Of a stretch of 64,000 bases of DNA, positions 10,655-19,805 are shown piece by piece. The notes under the pieces were generated by a model. The model saw nothing but the letters and a program-made list of their open reading frames with translations. It was not told the DNA's origin and searched no databases. The stretch comes from Rhizomys pruinosus (Eukaryota > Chordata > Mammalia > Rodentia > Spalacidae). The DNA lies in contig VZQC01013306.1 of the NCBI GenBank assembly GCA_009823505.1, positions 200,596 through 264,595 on the forward strand, written 5' to 3'. The position numbers and the translations under genes are program-made. The stretch's first letter is position 1, and every line of letters begins with the position of its first letter.

Positions 10655-11421
10655 CACCTGAAATGGGAATTCAAATCCTAGAGACAGAGGTCTTTGGCCC
10701 CCTGCCCCCTAATACTTTCGGGCTTCTTCTTGGTCGTGCCAGCTTGACACTCCAGGGCCTAAATGTATTCCCTGGAGTTATCGATAATGATTACACAGGA
10801 AAAATAAAGATCCTAGCATCCTCCCCCCTGGGCCCTATAACCATAAAACCCGGACAGAGAATTGCTCAACTCCTACTAATACCCCTTACTCACCCTAATC
10901 AAAAAATTTTCAAATGATCCAGAGACACTGACAATTTTGGCTCCTCAGATGCCTATTGGGTTCAAAAAATCACACAAGACAGGCCCCTCTTAAAATTAAG
11001 ACTAGAAGGAAAAAATGAAGGCATTGTAGAAACCAGAGCTGACACCACAGTAATTTCTGACAAACATTGGCCTCTTTCCTGGCCTCTTACAGCTAACTTA
11101 ACTCACCTTAAAGGCATTGGACAATCCTCCAACCCTCAACAAAGTTCCAAGGTCCTCACATGGACAGATGAGGAAGGTAATTCTGGTACTGTTCAACCAT
11201 ACATCGTACCTGGCCTACCTCTCAACCTTTGGGGCAGGGACATTCTTGCCCAGCTAAATCTCATCATGTGTAGCCCAAATGAAATTGTCACCCAACAAAT
11301 GTTGAAGCAGGGCTTTCGCCCCAGACAGGGATTAGGAAAACTCTCACAAGAGATAAAAGAGCCCATCATACTAACCAAAACCTCCAATCGCCTAAGTCTC
11401 AGCATGAAAAATTTACCTTAA
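10489..11421 (+). pseudogene. pro: pro: dUTPase plus aspartic protease, inactivated
   Basis: Entered by -1 frameshift from gag. The first part is a retroviral dUTPase: AGLDL (motif 1), GRASLT (motif 2), GVIDNDYTGKI (motif 3, about 10774-10806), PGQRIAQLLLIP (motif 4) and NFGSSD (degraded glycine-rich motif 5). dUTPase between nucleocapsid and protease is the betaretroviral arrangement. A TGA at 10915-10917 cuts the frame between motifs 4 and 5. The protease follows. Its catalytic DTG is ETR (11029-11037), with AD and VIS still next to it, so it could not be active. The flap GIGQSS and the C-terminal G-patch-like [10 protein letters not shown] are visible. The frame ends at TAA 11419-11421, six bases after the pro-pol slippery site. 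Confidence 0.92.
11409..11415 (+). promoter_or_regulatory. pro-pol slippery heptamer AAATTTA
   Basis: In the pro register it reads A AAT TTA, a canonical XXXYYYZ site, ending 4 bases before the pro stop at 11419. Shifting -1 leads into the pol frame with ACC TTA ATG ACT. A palindrome CCACATGTGG lies further downstream, but I see no strong stem directly after the site. Confidence 0.75.
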
Positions 11422-13906
11422 TGACTGTTGACATTCCTGTACCACATGTGGACAAAATTACTTGGAAATCTGACAAACCTGTATGGGTTGATCAATGGCC
11501 ATTAACTTCAGAAAAATTGGCTGCAACAACAGCTTTAGTACAGGAACAGCTTGCTGCTGGCCATATTGAGCCCACCACCTCTCCTTGGAATACCCCCATC
11601 TTTGTTATTAAGAAAAAATCTGGCAAGTGGAGGTTACTACAAGATCTTAGAAAAATCAATGAAACCACTGTTACAATGGGTGCCCTACAACCTGGACTGC
11701 CCACTCCTGCTGCCATTCCTACTAAAAGTTACAAAATAATCATAGACCTAAAAGATTGCTTCTTCAATATCCCTCTTCACCTGGCTGATAAAGTACGCTT
11801 TGCTTTTAGTCTGCCCACAACTAACTTGAAAGGGCCCACATAATAGACCCCCTTAGAATACTTTGGCCTTCAATCTATATAATACACTATATGGATGACA
11901 TCCTCCTGGCAGGCTCAGACAGCTCCCAAGTACTTCAGTGCTGTCAACAAGTTTCACAAAAATTAACAGATCAAGGCCTTAAAATCACCCCAGATAAAAT
12001 CCAACTCAAAGAACCCTATTTTTATCTAGGCTTTGAACTCCATATTCGAAAATTTTTTAAATGAAAAAAATTCAGTTAAAAACTAGCCATTTAAAAACTT
12101 TAAACGATTTCCAAAAACTCCTTGGGGATATTAAATGGCTCAGACCTTACCTCCAACTCACAACTGGAGAACTTAGGCCCCTTTTCGAAATTCTTAAAGG
12201 AGACCCCAGTCCCACCTCTAGCCGATCTTTAACCCCAGCAGCAAGACATGCTCTACAAATAGTAGAAGAAGCTATCTACATGCAAGAGGCCACCTTTATC
12301 TCATATGAGATGCCCCTCATCCTTGTCATCTGTGACACATCCCATACACCAACGGGGGTCTTCTGGCAACAGGGCCCACTTTTATGGGGTCCACCTTCCC
12401 ACTTCTCTCACTAAAGTACTTGCCCCTTATGCAAGTCTAGTTGCTCAACTAATTTCTTTAGGGCGTGAACAAAGTCGACAATATTTTGGCAAAGATGCTG
12501 ATAAGATAATTCTCCCTTACTCCAAAAACCAATTACATTGGCTTATGCAAACCACTGAAGAATGGCCCGTGGTCTGTTCATCTTTCCCTGGAATGATTGA
12601 TAATCATTATCCTGCTAGCAAGCTACTTCAGTTTGTTAAAACCCACCCTTTTATTTTCCCAAAGATTACTTCCACCCAACCACTTTCAAAGGCCAGCCAA
12701 GTGTTTACTGATGGCTCCTCTAATGAAGCTGCAGCCTTTGTCATTATTGGACAAACCACTACCGTCCAATCTCCCTTTAAATTGGCACAGCTTGTGGAAC
12801 TTTTTGCAGTAATCAAGGTTTTTTCAGGCACTTACACACTGTCCCTTTAACTTGTATACTAACAGCTCCTACATTGCCCACTCTTTTCCCCTCCTTGAAA
12901 CTGTCCCATATATCAAACCCTCCACTAACGCCACCACCCTTTTTGCCCAACTTCAACAATTGATTACTTCCAGGCCTTGTCCCTTTTACATTGGACATCT
13001 CTGCGAACATTCTGACCTCCCTGGTCCTCTTTTGACCAGAAATGCTTGCACTGATGCCGCCACTCGCTTAACTTTTCCAGTAATATTAGACCCCATCAAC
13101 CAGGCCCAAAAGGGCCATGCCTTAGATCACTTAAATGACCAAACACTTCGACAACTCTCCAAAATCACCTAGGAACAAGCCCAACAAATTGTCAAACAAT
13201 GCCCAGCCTGCATCACCCTGTTACCCATCCCTCATTTTGGAATTAATCCCAGAGAGCTAATCCCCAATGATATCTGGCAAATGGATGTCATATCCCAAAA
13301 TTTGGCAATCTTAAATATCTCCATGTAACAATAGACACCTTTAGTGGATTCATATTTGCCAGCCTACATGCTGGAGAAGCCTCAAAAAACGTAATAGCCC
13401 ACATTTTAAATTGCCTCTCTGGTATGGGTAAACCCAAGATCATTAAGACAGATAATGGCCCTGGCTATACTGGAAAAAATTTCCAAACATTCTTCCAAAA
13501 ATTACAAATTAAATATGTCACTGGCATCTCTTATAATCCACAAGGGCAAGGCATTGTCGAACGTGCCCACCAAACTATTAAAAATACCTTCAACAAATTG
13601 GAAAAAGGAGAACTGTATGCCATAAAAGGATCTCCAAGAAATATTCTCCATCATACCTTGTTTATCTTCAACTTTTTAAATCTGGACAGCCATGGAAAAT
13701 CTGCTGCTGATCGCCTTTGGCATCCTAAAACAAATAAAAATTATGCCACCGCTATGTGGAAAGATCCCCTCACTTCAAAATGGAACGGCCCAGACCCAGT
13801 TCTCATTTGGGGTCGAGGGTCAGCTTATATACATGATACTAAGGAAGATGCAGCCAGATGGTTGCCAGAGAGACTAATAAAACAAGTAAATACTCCCACA
13901 GACTGA
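11415..13906 (+). pseudogene. pol: pol: RT, RNase H, integrase, multiply frameshifted
   Basis: Reverse transcriptase opens in one frame to TAA 11841 and carries the fingers block ([18 protein letters not shown]) and FSLP. About 35-40 residues expected before YMDD are missing by deletion near 11840. YMDDILLAGSD (from 11888) survives in another frame. Frame changes follow near 12055 (A-run) and 12400. RNase H has FTDGSS (12704) and the VEL glutamate, but the third acidic residue is Asn (YTNSSY), and a frame change lies at about 12850. Integrase keeps HX3H and CX2C around a TAG at 13170-13172. Its Asp at 13284 lies one frameshift upstream of Asp 13451 and Glu 13559, which keep the DX35E spacing. 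The C-terminal WNGPDPVLIWGRG block ends in TGA at 13904. Confidence 0.93.
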
Positions 13907-14010
13907 TTTTAATAATTTAATAATTATTAAAATAAGAATTATTAAAATAAAAAATAATTTAATAATTATTAAAATAATTTAATAATTATTAAAATAAGAA
14001 TTTAATAATA
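13907..14010. repeat. AT-only direct repeat between pol and env
   Basis: Three imperfect copies of a unit built from AATTTAATAATTATTAAAAT, itself nearly self-complementary. It fills the interval between the pol stop and the env splice-acceptor region. It is unlike the retroviral DNA on either side, so it is either a local expansion after integration or an old junction scar. Confidence 0.85.
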
Positions 14011-14044
14011 CCCAGAACCTCAGGGAGGACCCTCTTCCGAGAAT

Positions 14045-14065
14045 TCTCCTCTCTATTTTCCACAG
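14045..14065 (+). promoter_or_regulatory. Putative env splice acceptor
   Basis: The pyrimidine-rich run CTCCTCTCTATTTTCCACAG ends at 14065, five bases before the env ATG at 14071. With the leader donor at 8597 it would give a spliced env mRNA. Confidence 0.6.
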
Positions 14066-14070
14066 GAAAA

Positions 14071-15803
14071 ATGTCATTCCTGATCATGCTTGAGCTGCTT
14101 CTACTAATGGTCCCAGCTGACGGCGGACTCCAATCAGGTGATCCAAGCTGACAAAGAAACACCCGCTATGGTAAAGGCTGTGACTGCAAAGGAGGGTATG
14201 GTCCATTCTCCCCTGAATACATTTCCTCTATGGATTGCAGTTCCCATACTGCCTATCTCAGGTATTACATGGGCACATCAACCCTCTGATACGTATGGAG
14301 ATGTATAACAAAACCTAAGCCCATACCCCCTCCATCAAATGGACAATGTCCAAAAACCTGTTCATTTGTACAGGAAATGCATTCCTCTTGCTGTGATACC
14401 TACCAGGAATGCTCCCCAAATGGCACCCCCTATTTTTTTACTAACAACCATATGTATAAGCCCCATACCTACCAATGATTGGTCCAACACTGTCCCTGGT
14501 GGCACCATAGGAAAAAATAAACTTATTAGAGCCTCATGCCTTGCCAAACAAGGCAAACTGGCCTGATGGCCTCAATCTCCCCAACACTTAACATGGACGG
14601 GGGACCCAAGGACTAAGTAAGAGAAGAAAAAATAAAATTAGAGATCCAAGAAAGAATCAATAGCCTCCTCCTCCAACTACATTATCACCCTCTTGCCCTA
14701 CCAAAACCACAAGGTATAAATATTGATCCCAAGACTGATGAGATTTTTAAAGCCACTTATTCAGCTCTTAACCTGACTAACCCCTCAATGGCTAGCGACT
14801 GCTGGCTGTGTCTCACCCTAGGACCTTCCTGGCCCTTGGTCATACCCTTACTCAATAACTTCCATGTTCCTTATTCTGAGAACAACTGCAGTCTATCAGT
14901 ACCTTTCAAGGTGCTTCCCATTGGTTTTAACATGACCACATGCTTCATTAGACCTTTCAAGAATAACTCCTTTGATGTCAACCTTGGTGCTGTCTCCTTT
15001 AGTAACTGTAACTCCTATGTCAACATTTCCACACCTGTCTGCCTAGGACAGGGCAAGGTCTTTGTATGTGGAGACAACATAGCCTATCCCCTCCTTCCTG
15101 TCAATTGGTCCGGAATATGCGCTCTTCTGCCAGATATAGATATTCTCCTGGGAGATCAACCAATCCCACTACCTAGCTTTGACACCTTTATCCTCCAACA
15201 CAAAAGAGCAGTCCAATTTATCCCGCTCTTGGTAGGACTTGGAATATCTGGGGCATTGGCCACTAGCTCTGCGGGGATCGGAGTCGCTTTAAATACCTAT
15301 AGTAAATTATCTCAACAACTAATAGATGATGTCAACATGATTTACCAGTCTATCGTGATTTACAAGATCAATTAGACTCCTTGGCAGAAGTAGTTCTGCA
15401 AAACAGGCATGGTCTTGACTTGTTAACTGCAGACAAGGGAGGCATTTGTTTAATCTTACAAGAAAAGGGTTGCTTTTACGCCAACAAATCTGGAGTGGTT
15501 CGAGGTCGAATTTGTGAACATCAACAAGAACTAGAAAAAAGAAGGGAACTCTTCGAAAACCCCATGTGGTCTGCTCGAAATGGAATTCTGCCATATCTAC
15601 TCCCTTTCTTTGGTCCCGTGCTCAGACTGCTCATATTGGTGTCACTGGGCCCCTTCCTTTTAAACAGACTAATAAGATTTGTTAAACAGCAAATTGACTC
15701 CTTGGCATCCAAACCCCTACAAGTTCATTATCATAGGCTTGATTTGGCTGACAGAGGCCTAGCAGAACCTTATGATGACATAGCCCTTTCGGGAACTGCA
15801 TGA
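14071..15803 (+). pseudogene. env: env, gammaretrovirus-type (D-type) glycoprotein, degraded
   Basis: The ATG just after the splice acceptor opens a hydrophobic signal peptide (MSFLIMLELLLLMVPADGG). SU is hit by stops at TGA 14149, TGA 14287, TGA 14476, TAA 14518 and TAG 14527. Compensating frame changes occur near 14540-14630, where LTWTGDP lies out of frame. From 14788 SU is open and carries the CWLC disulphide-exchange motif (14800-14811). The SU/TM junction is QHKR, lacking the P4 Arg of a furin site, with TM starting at 15208 and a Gly/Ala/Leu-rich fusion peptide. A frameshift near 15352 moves TM to a new frame. That frame has LQNRHGLDLL, then C-X6-GC (15447-15473) in place of CX6CC, a long transmembrane segment and a cytoplasmic tail, ending with TGA at 15801. 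Confidence 0.93.
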
Positions 15804-16158
15804 CCACTCAGAGGGTTGCACACCTGCCCATTCACGGTATGGCAAGGGCACCTGCATGGGGTGCATGGCAAAGCACTGCAAGGAGAGGACCTAGTTGTCC
15901 ATTTCTGAGACTCCTGTGAAGCAAACCTGATTGCACAGAGGTTGGTGTCATTTCGTTCCCTTTGATCAAGACATTGCAGAAGCAACCTGCGTGAATTGAT
16001 AAGAGGGATTATCCTCTCCTCCCCCAAAAGACATCATCAATAAATTACTTGGGAGGATCAGGTCACTACTTCCCCCCACTGGTTAATTCCCACTCATCCT
16101 CTGGAGGAAAATAATCATGTATTCACCTCTGGTCATGCTATTGCCTCATTAAAACTAT
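15804..16158 (+). other. Provirus 3' non-coding region
   Basis: 355 bases between env and the polypurine tract without an open frame. In type-D viruses this interval holds the constitutive RNA transport element. I see no clear match to a known one, but AGGAGAGGA (about 15880) can pair with TCCTCTCCT (about 16013). A local GATAAGAGGGATTATCCTCT fold is also possible. Confidence 0.45.
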
Positions 16159-16173
16159 AAAAAAGGAAGGAGA
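16159..16173 (+). promoter_or_regulatory. Polypurine tract
   Basis: AAAAAAGGAAGGAGA ends immediately before the TG of the 3' LTR. This is the plus-strand primer position in retroviruses and confirms the LTR boundary. Confidence 0.9.
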
Positions 16174-16487
16174 TGCCAGGAGCCAAGTCACCTCATGGAA
16201 AATTACTAGCTTGCTTATCTCAGGAATTTATAGGTGTGACGAGCATTGCAGTCATTGAAAGGACATCTGGTACTTTCAGAAACACCTATCCCCCTCTCCG
16301 AACTGTGGTGACCCACTGTCCGCCAACGGATTTTCCTGCCTGCTTACCTTTTTAAACTTTGCACAAAATAAAGACTATGGAGCTTGATCAGAACAGAACA
16401 TTGTCTTGCATTCGCCTTTGTGTCCTCTGTCCCCCATTCTTTCGCCCCCTCCTCAGGTCTGCATTGATGACCCCATGGGCTGGGGCA
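16174..16487 (+). repeat. 3' LTR (314 bp)
   Basis: Begins TGCCAGGAGCC, ends GGCTGGGGCA, followed by target duplication ATTTTA. AATAAA is at 16367-16372. Compared with the 5' LTR it has an extra few bases after AATAAA and about 9-10% substitutions by eye. Confidence 0.95.
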
Positions 16488-16785
16488 ATTTTAGTTTTAT
16501 CCATTTAGAATAATGTTAAATATAGCCTTGTCATACAGAGCTCTTATTATATTGAGATATGTTATTTCTGTTGCTAGATTCTTAATGGCTTTGTTATTGT
16601 AAAAAGGTTGGATTTTGTCAAAAGTCTTTTCTGCATCTACTAAGGTGGTCATGTGACTTTTGGACTCCAGTCCATGTATGTAATACATTACATTTATTCA
16701 CTGGCATTTCTGGAATGGTGCTAAGTTGATCATGGTGAATTATCTTTTCGATATATGCTCGAATTCTGGTCTAATAAAAGCTTTT

Positions 16786-16925
16786 GCTCTAGCATGGTGG
16801 TGTAGGCCTTTAATCCTGGCACTTGGGAGGCAGAGGCAGGTTAATATCTATAAGTTCAAGGCCACTCTGGTCTACACAGTGAGTCCCAGGCTAGCTGAGG
16901 CTACAAAAAAGACAAAAAAAAAAAA
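16786..16925 (+). repeat. B1 SINE inside the L1
   Basis: CATGGTGGTGTAGGCCTTTA head, GGGAGGCAGAGGCAGG, AGGCTAGCTGAGGCTAC and an A-rich tail. Moderately diverged. Confidence 0.9.
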
Positions 16926-17378
16926 AGATTTTTTTTTTTTGCATCTGTGCTCAAGGATATTGGCTTATAATGTTTTTCTAGTTGAAACTTTCCATGTTTT
17001 GGATAGTAGGGTAAAACTAGCTTTGAAGGACTGCAGCAGTGTTATTTTCTGTATTAAAATAGTTTGAGAAACATTGATGTTAGTTCTTCTTTAAAGAGCT
17101 GTCAAAATTCATCAGTGAATCAATCTGGACCTGGACTTTTTCTAGTTGGGAGAATTTCTTTATTACTACATCAGTCTCATTGCTTGCTAAGCATCTATTT
17201 AAGTCGTTTATATAATCATTGTTTAATATTGTAGGCCTTATAGATCCAAAACATCATTTCTTTTAGATTTTTCTAGTTTTGTGGAAAACATAATTTTAAA
17301 GTATGTCTTAATGATCTTAATGATCAGAATTTCATTGGTATCTATTGTAATGCCTGCTTTTTGATCTCTAATTTTGTT

Positions 17379-17379
17379 T

Positions 17380-17415
<36 letters not shown>
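17379..17415. repeat. (TC)n microsatellite
   Basis: About 18 uninterrupted CT units at the junction of the antisense L1 and the next element. Confidence 0.95.
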
Positions 17416-17419
<4 letters not shown>

Positions 17420-17767
17420 ATCAGTTTGTGTGCTGGATAGCTTCAGCATCAACTTAACATACCTGGGTTGAGGGAGCCTCAATTGGGGAATATTGCCTCC
17501 ATTGGACTGGCCTGTAGGGTGTTTTCTTAATGTTGAGTGATGTAGAGGGCCAAGCCCAATGGGAGCAATACCACCCCTACACAGGTGGTTCTGTATTAAA
17601 CTTCTACATCGAAAAATCTAAGAAAGACTGAGAAAAAGACATGTATGACAGAATGCATAAGCTCTGGTGGGGTGAGGAGAGACAAGAAATGGGGAATGGG
17701 TCTAAATTTGATTAAGATATGTTGTATGAAATACACAAAACTTCAATAAAAATTGGTAAAGAAAGAG

Positions 17768-17834
<67 letters not shown>

Positions 17835-18080
17835 AAAGAAAAAGAAAAAGAAAGCAGGCTGAGCATGGGCTAGAGGAGCAAGCCAGTAAGCAGCATTCCT
17901 TCATGACCTGTGCTTCAACTCCTGCCTCCAGGTTCCTATCTTGAGTTCCTACCTTGGGCTCCACAAGTGATGATAAACTGTGACCTGGGAGATGTAAGAT
18001 ATATAAATCTATTCCTCCCCAAGTTGGCTTTGGTCAGAGTGTTTTGTCTCAGCAGTGGAGAAGCAAAGTAGAATAGTTTA
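17420..18080 (-). repeat. Rodent mid-repetitive element, minus copy, split by an L1 tail
   Basis: Its two halves (17420-17578 and 17850-18080) are the reverse complement of the family at 24735-25140 and 51261-51672. They share GGGTTGAGGGAGCCTCAATT, the GGCTGAGCATGGGC / AGCAGCATTCC block and CTCCCCAAGTTGG...TCAGAGTGTTTTGTC. The family resembles RMER1-type rodent repeats, but I am not certain of the name. Confidence 0.65.
17583..17852 (+). repeat. L1 3' tail with (GAAA)n
   Basis: A short L1 3'-UTR end (GAATGCATAAGCTCTGGTGGGG, then TTCAATAAAAATTGG) followed by a GAAA tract of about 90 bases replacing the poly(A). It sits inside the mid-repetitive element. Frames of repeated KERK or FLSF residues here are microsatellite translations. 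Confidence 0.75.
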
Positions 18081-18169
18081 GCTAAGAGTTTGCTGAACTT
18101 ACATCTTTTCAAAGACCAAACTCTTATTTTATTAATTCTTTGCATTGTTACTTTTAAATATTTTCATTT

Positions 18170-18421
18170 TGGGGGCTGGAGAGATGGCCTAGCGGTTAAG
18201 AGTGCCGACCGCTCTTACAGAGGGCCTGGGTTCGATCCCCAGCACCCACATGGTGGCTGAGAACTGTCTGAAACTCCAATTCCAGGAGAACTCCAGTTCC
18301 AGGGGAATCCGACACCCTCTTCTGACCTCCGCGGCATTGCACAACACAGGTGCGCACACTTGCATGCAGACAGTACATTCATACACATACAGAAATAAAA
18401 ATAAAATAAATAAATAAATAT
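18170..18421 (+). repeat. B2 SINE (duplication-bearing subfamily)
   Basis: GGGGGCTGGAGAGATGGCCT head with tRNA-like A box (AGCGGTTAAGAG) and B box (GGGTTCGATCCC). The doubled AACTCCAATTCCAGGAG / AACTCCAGTTCCAGGGG block follows, then CATGCAGACAGTACATTC and an AATA tail. Short frames on both strands recur at every copy and are B2 by-products. Confidence 0.97.
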
Positions 18422-18429
18422 TTTAATTT

Positions 18430-18555
18430 CATTATTTTTTTCTGAAACAGAGTCTCTCTACAACCTCAACTTGCCTAGAACTTGCTATATAAGCTAGGCT
18501 AATCTCTATCTGAGATCTTCCTGCCTCTACTTCCCCAGTGTTGGGACCATGCTTC
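18430..18555 (-). repeat. Old B1-like SINE
   Basis: TCTGAAACAGAGTCTCTCTA, then AACTTGCTATATAAGCTAGGC and CTGCCTCTACTTCCCCAGTG match the minus-strand B1 order with many substitutions. Confidence 0.7.
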
Positions 18556-18893
18556 ATTTCATTAATTTTTGTTCAATCTTGATTCTTTCTTTCTACTGGG
18601 TTTGGTTTGATTTGTTCTTATTTTCTCAGAGACCTAGTACATCATTATTTAGTTGAGAACTGCTTTTTTATCCATAAGTGCCTAGAGCTATGAACTTCCC
18701 TTTTTGTAGTATTTTCAGTGTGTCCCATAGGTTTTGGTTGGTTGTGTTTTCATTTTCTTTTAATTTCTGCCTTTATTTCTTTGATGAGTTACTCATCATT
18801 CATTAGTGTGTTGTTCATTCTCCATAGAACTATGTGTATTCAGCAGTTTCTCTTGCTGCTGATTTCTAACTTTATTATATTGTATTTGTGTTC

Positions 18894-19103
18894 AGGGCTG
18901 GAGAGATGGCCTAGCAGTTAAGAGCTCTGACTACTCTTGCAGAGGACTGGGGTTCCATCCCCAGCACCCACATGGTGGCTGAGAACCGTCTGTAACTCCA
19001 ATTCCAGGAGAACTCCAGTTCCAGGGGAATCCGACACCCTCTTCTGACCTCCACAGCACTGCACAACGCGGGTGCACAAACTACATGCAGACAGTACACT
19101 CAA

Positions 19104-19150
<47 letters not shown>

Positions 19151-19152
19151 AA
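18894..19152 (+). repeat. B2 SINE with long (AATA)n tail
   Basis: The same duplication-bearing B2 type. The 3' tail is expanded to about 13 AATA units (19101-19150). Confidence 0.97.
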
Positions 19153-19510
19153 TTGTATTGTATTCAAAATATAAGAAATTATTTTAGCTATCCTGTATTT
19201 ATAAGACTTCCTTTGTGTTGTGTTTTATAATCTATTTTAGAGAAAGTTCCATGGGCTGATGAGTAGAATGTATGTCCCATATTGTTTTGATGATATTTTC
19301 TATAGATGTCTTTTGTTCTATATGATATATGATGTGAATTAACATTCTTATTTCTCTGTTATTTTCTTCTGAAGATGATCTGTACATTCACTAGAATAGA
19401 ATATTGAAATTTTCTGCTATTTTTGTGTTGGGAATCACTTAATAGTCTAATATTTATATTGAGAGTAAATTTTCAGACAGTAAAGGGTTGTCTTGAGGTC
19501 AAAATTTCAT

Positions 19511-19805
19511 CATTCTAATCATCTTGGTGGAGTTTTGGTATTTCCAACAAATAAAGAAGCCCTTAGAAAAAAGATATAGGGAGAAATATCCTGAGATTTT
19601 TCCAGAAGGAATTTGTGTACTATGACCTCTGTTTATGGTGAAAGTAGATAAAAATCTTAAGTCAGAAAAAAAAAATACACATGCATAAAATACAGAAGAG
19701 TTAGTTTAATAGAAAACAAATATATTTAAATGTTTTCTTGCTATTTATTTTGGAAAGACTGTGTGGGTATAATAAAGAGTCTCTGAATAATTAAAGATGG
19801 TTTTT
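19511..19805. other. No recognised feature
   Basis: AT-rich spacer, no element recognised. Confidence 0.35.

Larger units (their letters stand above)
8121..16493 (+). mobile_element. Endogenous retrovirus, type-D betaretrovirus-like, complete provirus with 6-bp target duplication
   Basis: The full element is 8127-16487 (8361 bp) flanked by ATTTTA at 8121-8126 and 16488-16493. Its order is LTR, primer-binding site, leader, gag, pro (dUTPase plus protease), pol, env, polypurine tract, LTR. Gag, dUTPase position, two -1 frameshift sites and the lysine-type primer site are betaretroviral, while Env is of gammaretroviral type. That combination is the type-D arrangement. All four genes carry stops, frameshifts or deletions, so it cannot encode infectious virus. 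Base composition is less AT-rich than the flanking L1, and the orientation is opposite to the host L1. Confidence 0.95.
16488..17415 (-). repeat. Antisense L1, continuation after the provirus
   Basis: The L1 text resumes with ATTTTAGTTTTATCCATTTAGAATAATGTT and runs through ORF2 RT antisense blocks (TTGGATTTTGTCAAAAGTCTTTTCTGCATC and similar, split here for length). It is interrupted by a B1 at 16786-16925 and ends in a TC microsatellite. Confidence 0.85.
18081..19510 (-). repeat. Antisense L1, ORF2 5' part
   Basis: Further minus-strand L1 (TTTTCAGTGTGTCCCATAGG, GATGAGTAGAATGTATGTCCC), corresponding to the endonuclease/RT start of ORF2. It is interrupted by two B2 and one old B1. Together with 5690-17415 it makes one L1 of roughly 3.3 kb once insertions are removed. 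Confidence 0.75.

Noticed and set aside
14339..14566. 75-codon frame inside env
   Set aside because: It is out of register with the SU frame and arises from decay.
17743..17964. KERK- or FLSF-repeat frames
   Set aside because: Translations of the (GAAA)n tail of an L1 fragment.
18170..18260. tRNA gene from the A- and B-box match
   Set aside because: It is the tRNA-derived head of a B2 SINE and does not fold into a cloverleaf with an acceptor stem.
18189..18417. Recurrent 60-75-codon frames with CRGPGFDPQ or PLELEFSWNW
   Set aside because: The same frames appear at each B2 copy (18911, 20975, 21633, 40384, 40882); they are SINE by-products.
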